DNA of 64,000 nucleotides from positions 62,001-126,000 of the forward strand of contig JAGFNQ010008296.1 of assembly GCA_024364735.1 (NCBI GenBank), written 5' to 3'. The notes below the pieces were generated by a model, which was not told where the DNA came from, did not search any database, and saw only the letters and a program-made list of their open reading frames with translations. Below, in pieces: positions 63,379-64,000 of this stretch (the stretch's first letter is position 1; each line of letters begins with the position of its first letter). Origin of the DNA: Boesenbergia rotunda. Taxonomy: Eukaryota > Streptophyta > Magnoliopsida > Zingiberales > Zingiberaceae. Made by a program: the position numbers and the translations under genes.

Positions 63379-64000
63379 GTGAATCTGAATGTATAGATGC
63401 AACTGTTTTTATTTGAGGCCTGAAAATGATTTATTTACCAACAAATTTCATCTCAACATTAAACTGATTTGTTTTATCTGTAGATTGGTTCGCCACATGG
63501 TTCTTTTATCATGAAATTTGTCACGCTAACTAGGATATGCTTGAGTTGTTAGACAATAAAAGTTGGTTCTAAAAGTTGACAAGACTGTTCTGGTCAATGA
63601 CACTAGAATTCATAATCTTAATAGAGCTACTACAAGACCATATCTATTTTGATGTCTAGTTATTTGGAATAGATGACCAGATGAAAAAAAAAACATTGAA
63701 ATTTGATGGTGAAACCTTGTAGGAGCAAAACACTCTAGATCTAAAATCAAGATTTCAAAAAAAGTTGACTTTCATTGTAGGGATGTGACAGGAGTGTGTG
63801 TAGCTCTTTCAGATGAATCCAGAAGATTGTTAGTTTCATTGTATTATGTAATTAATAATTCTATCATAAAAGTGTTTACTAAGAGACAATAAAATTAAAA
63901 AAAAGAAATGTGGAAAAAGAAGTTATATGACATGAAACTGAAAGAAGAATAATCTGTAGAGAAACGTCCAATCGGGGGAGAAGAGGCTAACCAGCCAAGA
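63379..64000 (+). other. MAPKKK intron, open to the right edge
   Basis: After the GTGAAT donor at 63379 the sequence is AT-rich and non-coding. I did not find the expected catalytic-loop exon beginning with the Asp-Ile-Lys triad, so it should lie beyond 64000. Confidence 0.6.

Noticed and set aside
1..64000. CRISPR arrays, operons, phage or bacterial defence genes
   Set aside because: No regularly spaced palindromic repeats with unique spacers and no prokaryotic gene arrangement; all genes are intron-rich plant genes.

Overview
The window is nuclear DNA from a flowering plant. The evidence is many-exon genes with GT-AG introns, AT-rich introns, an organelle-type presequence, and plant-restricted families: a KAC-type KIN-14 kinesin, a DUF4094 GT31 galactosyltransferase and a MEKK1-type MAPKKK. 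Plant hAT, Mutator-type and Copia transposon remains fill introns and intergenic DNA. I cannot name the species. The repeat style suggests a monocot, but that is a weak guess.

Layout. (1) 1-2035: mostly unassigned, with a possible terminal exon at the left edge. (2) 2036-18963, minus: a bacterial-type (type IA) DNA topoisomerase I in about 21 exons, with a presequence-like first exon, a Lys-rich 3 x 51-residue repeat, the TOPRIM and Tyr catalytic parts, one zinc motif and TopA-type C-terminal repeats. (3) 19.3-21.7 kb: the AT-rich region between the divergent topoisomerase and kinesin genes, holding two abutting Mutator-type MITEs, each with its own 9-bp target duplication. (4) 21704-44026, plus: a KAC1/KAC2-like kinesin in 23 exons (about 1,290 residues). 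Its introns hold a 3.5-kb hAT transposon with a broken transposase, two non-autonomous hAT-like elements and a 512-bp tandem duplication. (5) 44.0-56.8 kb: a repeat-rich gene desert with a 611-bp foldback Mutator-type element, a probable solo LTR, a Z-DNA-type tract, a decayed Copia pol, a GC-rich minisatellite, and a tRNA-Lys(CTT) whose 3' tail and a transposon end lie in a 157-bp tandem duplication. (6) 56807-59843, plus: a complete 11-exon GT31 beta-1,3-galactosyltransferase (400 residues). (7) 60483 to the right edge, plus: the N-terminal half of a MEKK1-type MAPKKK, cut by the window end.

The genes do not form a pathway: organellar DNA topology, chloroplast positioning, Golgi glycosylation and MAPK signalling sit side by side as ordinary plant genes. 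I found no phage-, CRISPR- or defence-like system. The most useful observations concern gene integrity (single-base reading-frame breaks in the topoisomerase, the MAPKKK and the hAT transposase), the expanding repeat in the topoisomerase, and transposon structures whose target-site duplications can be read directly.
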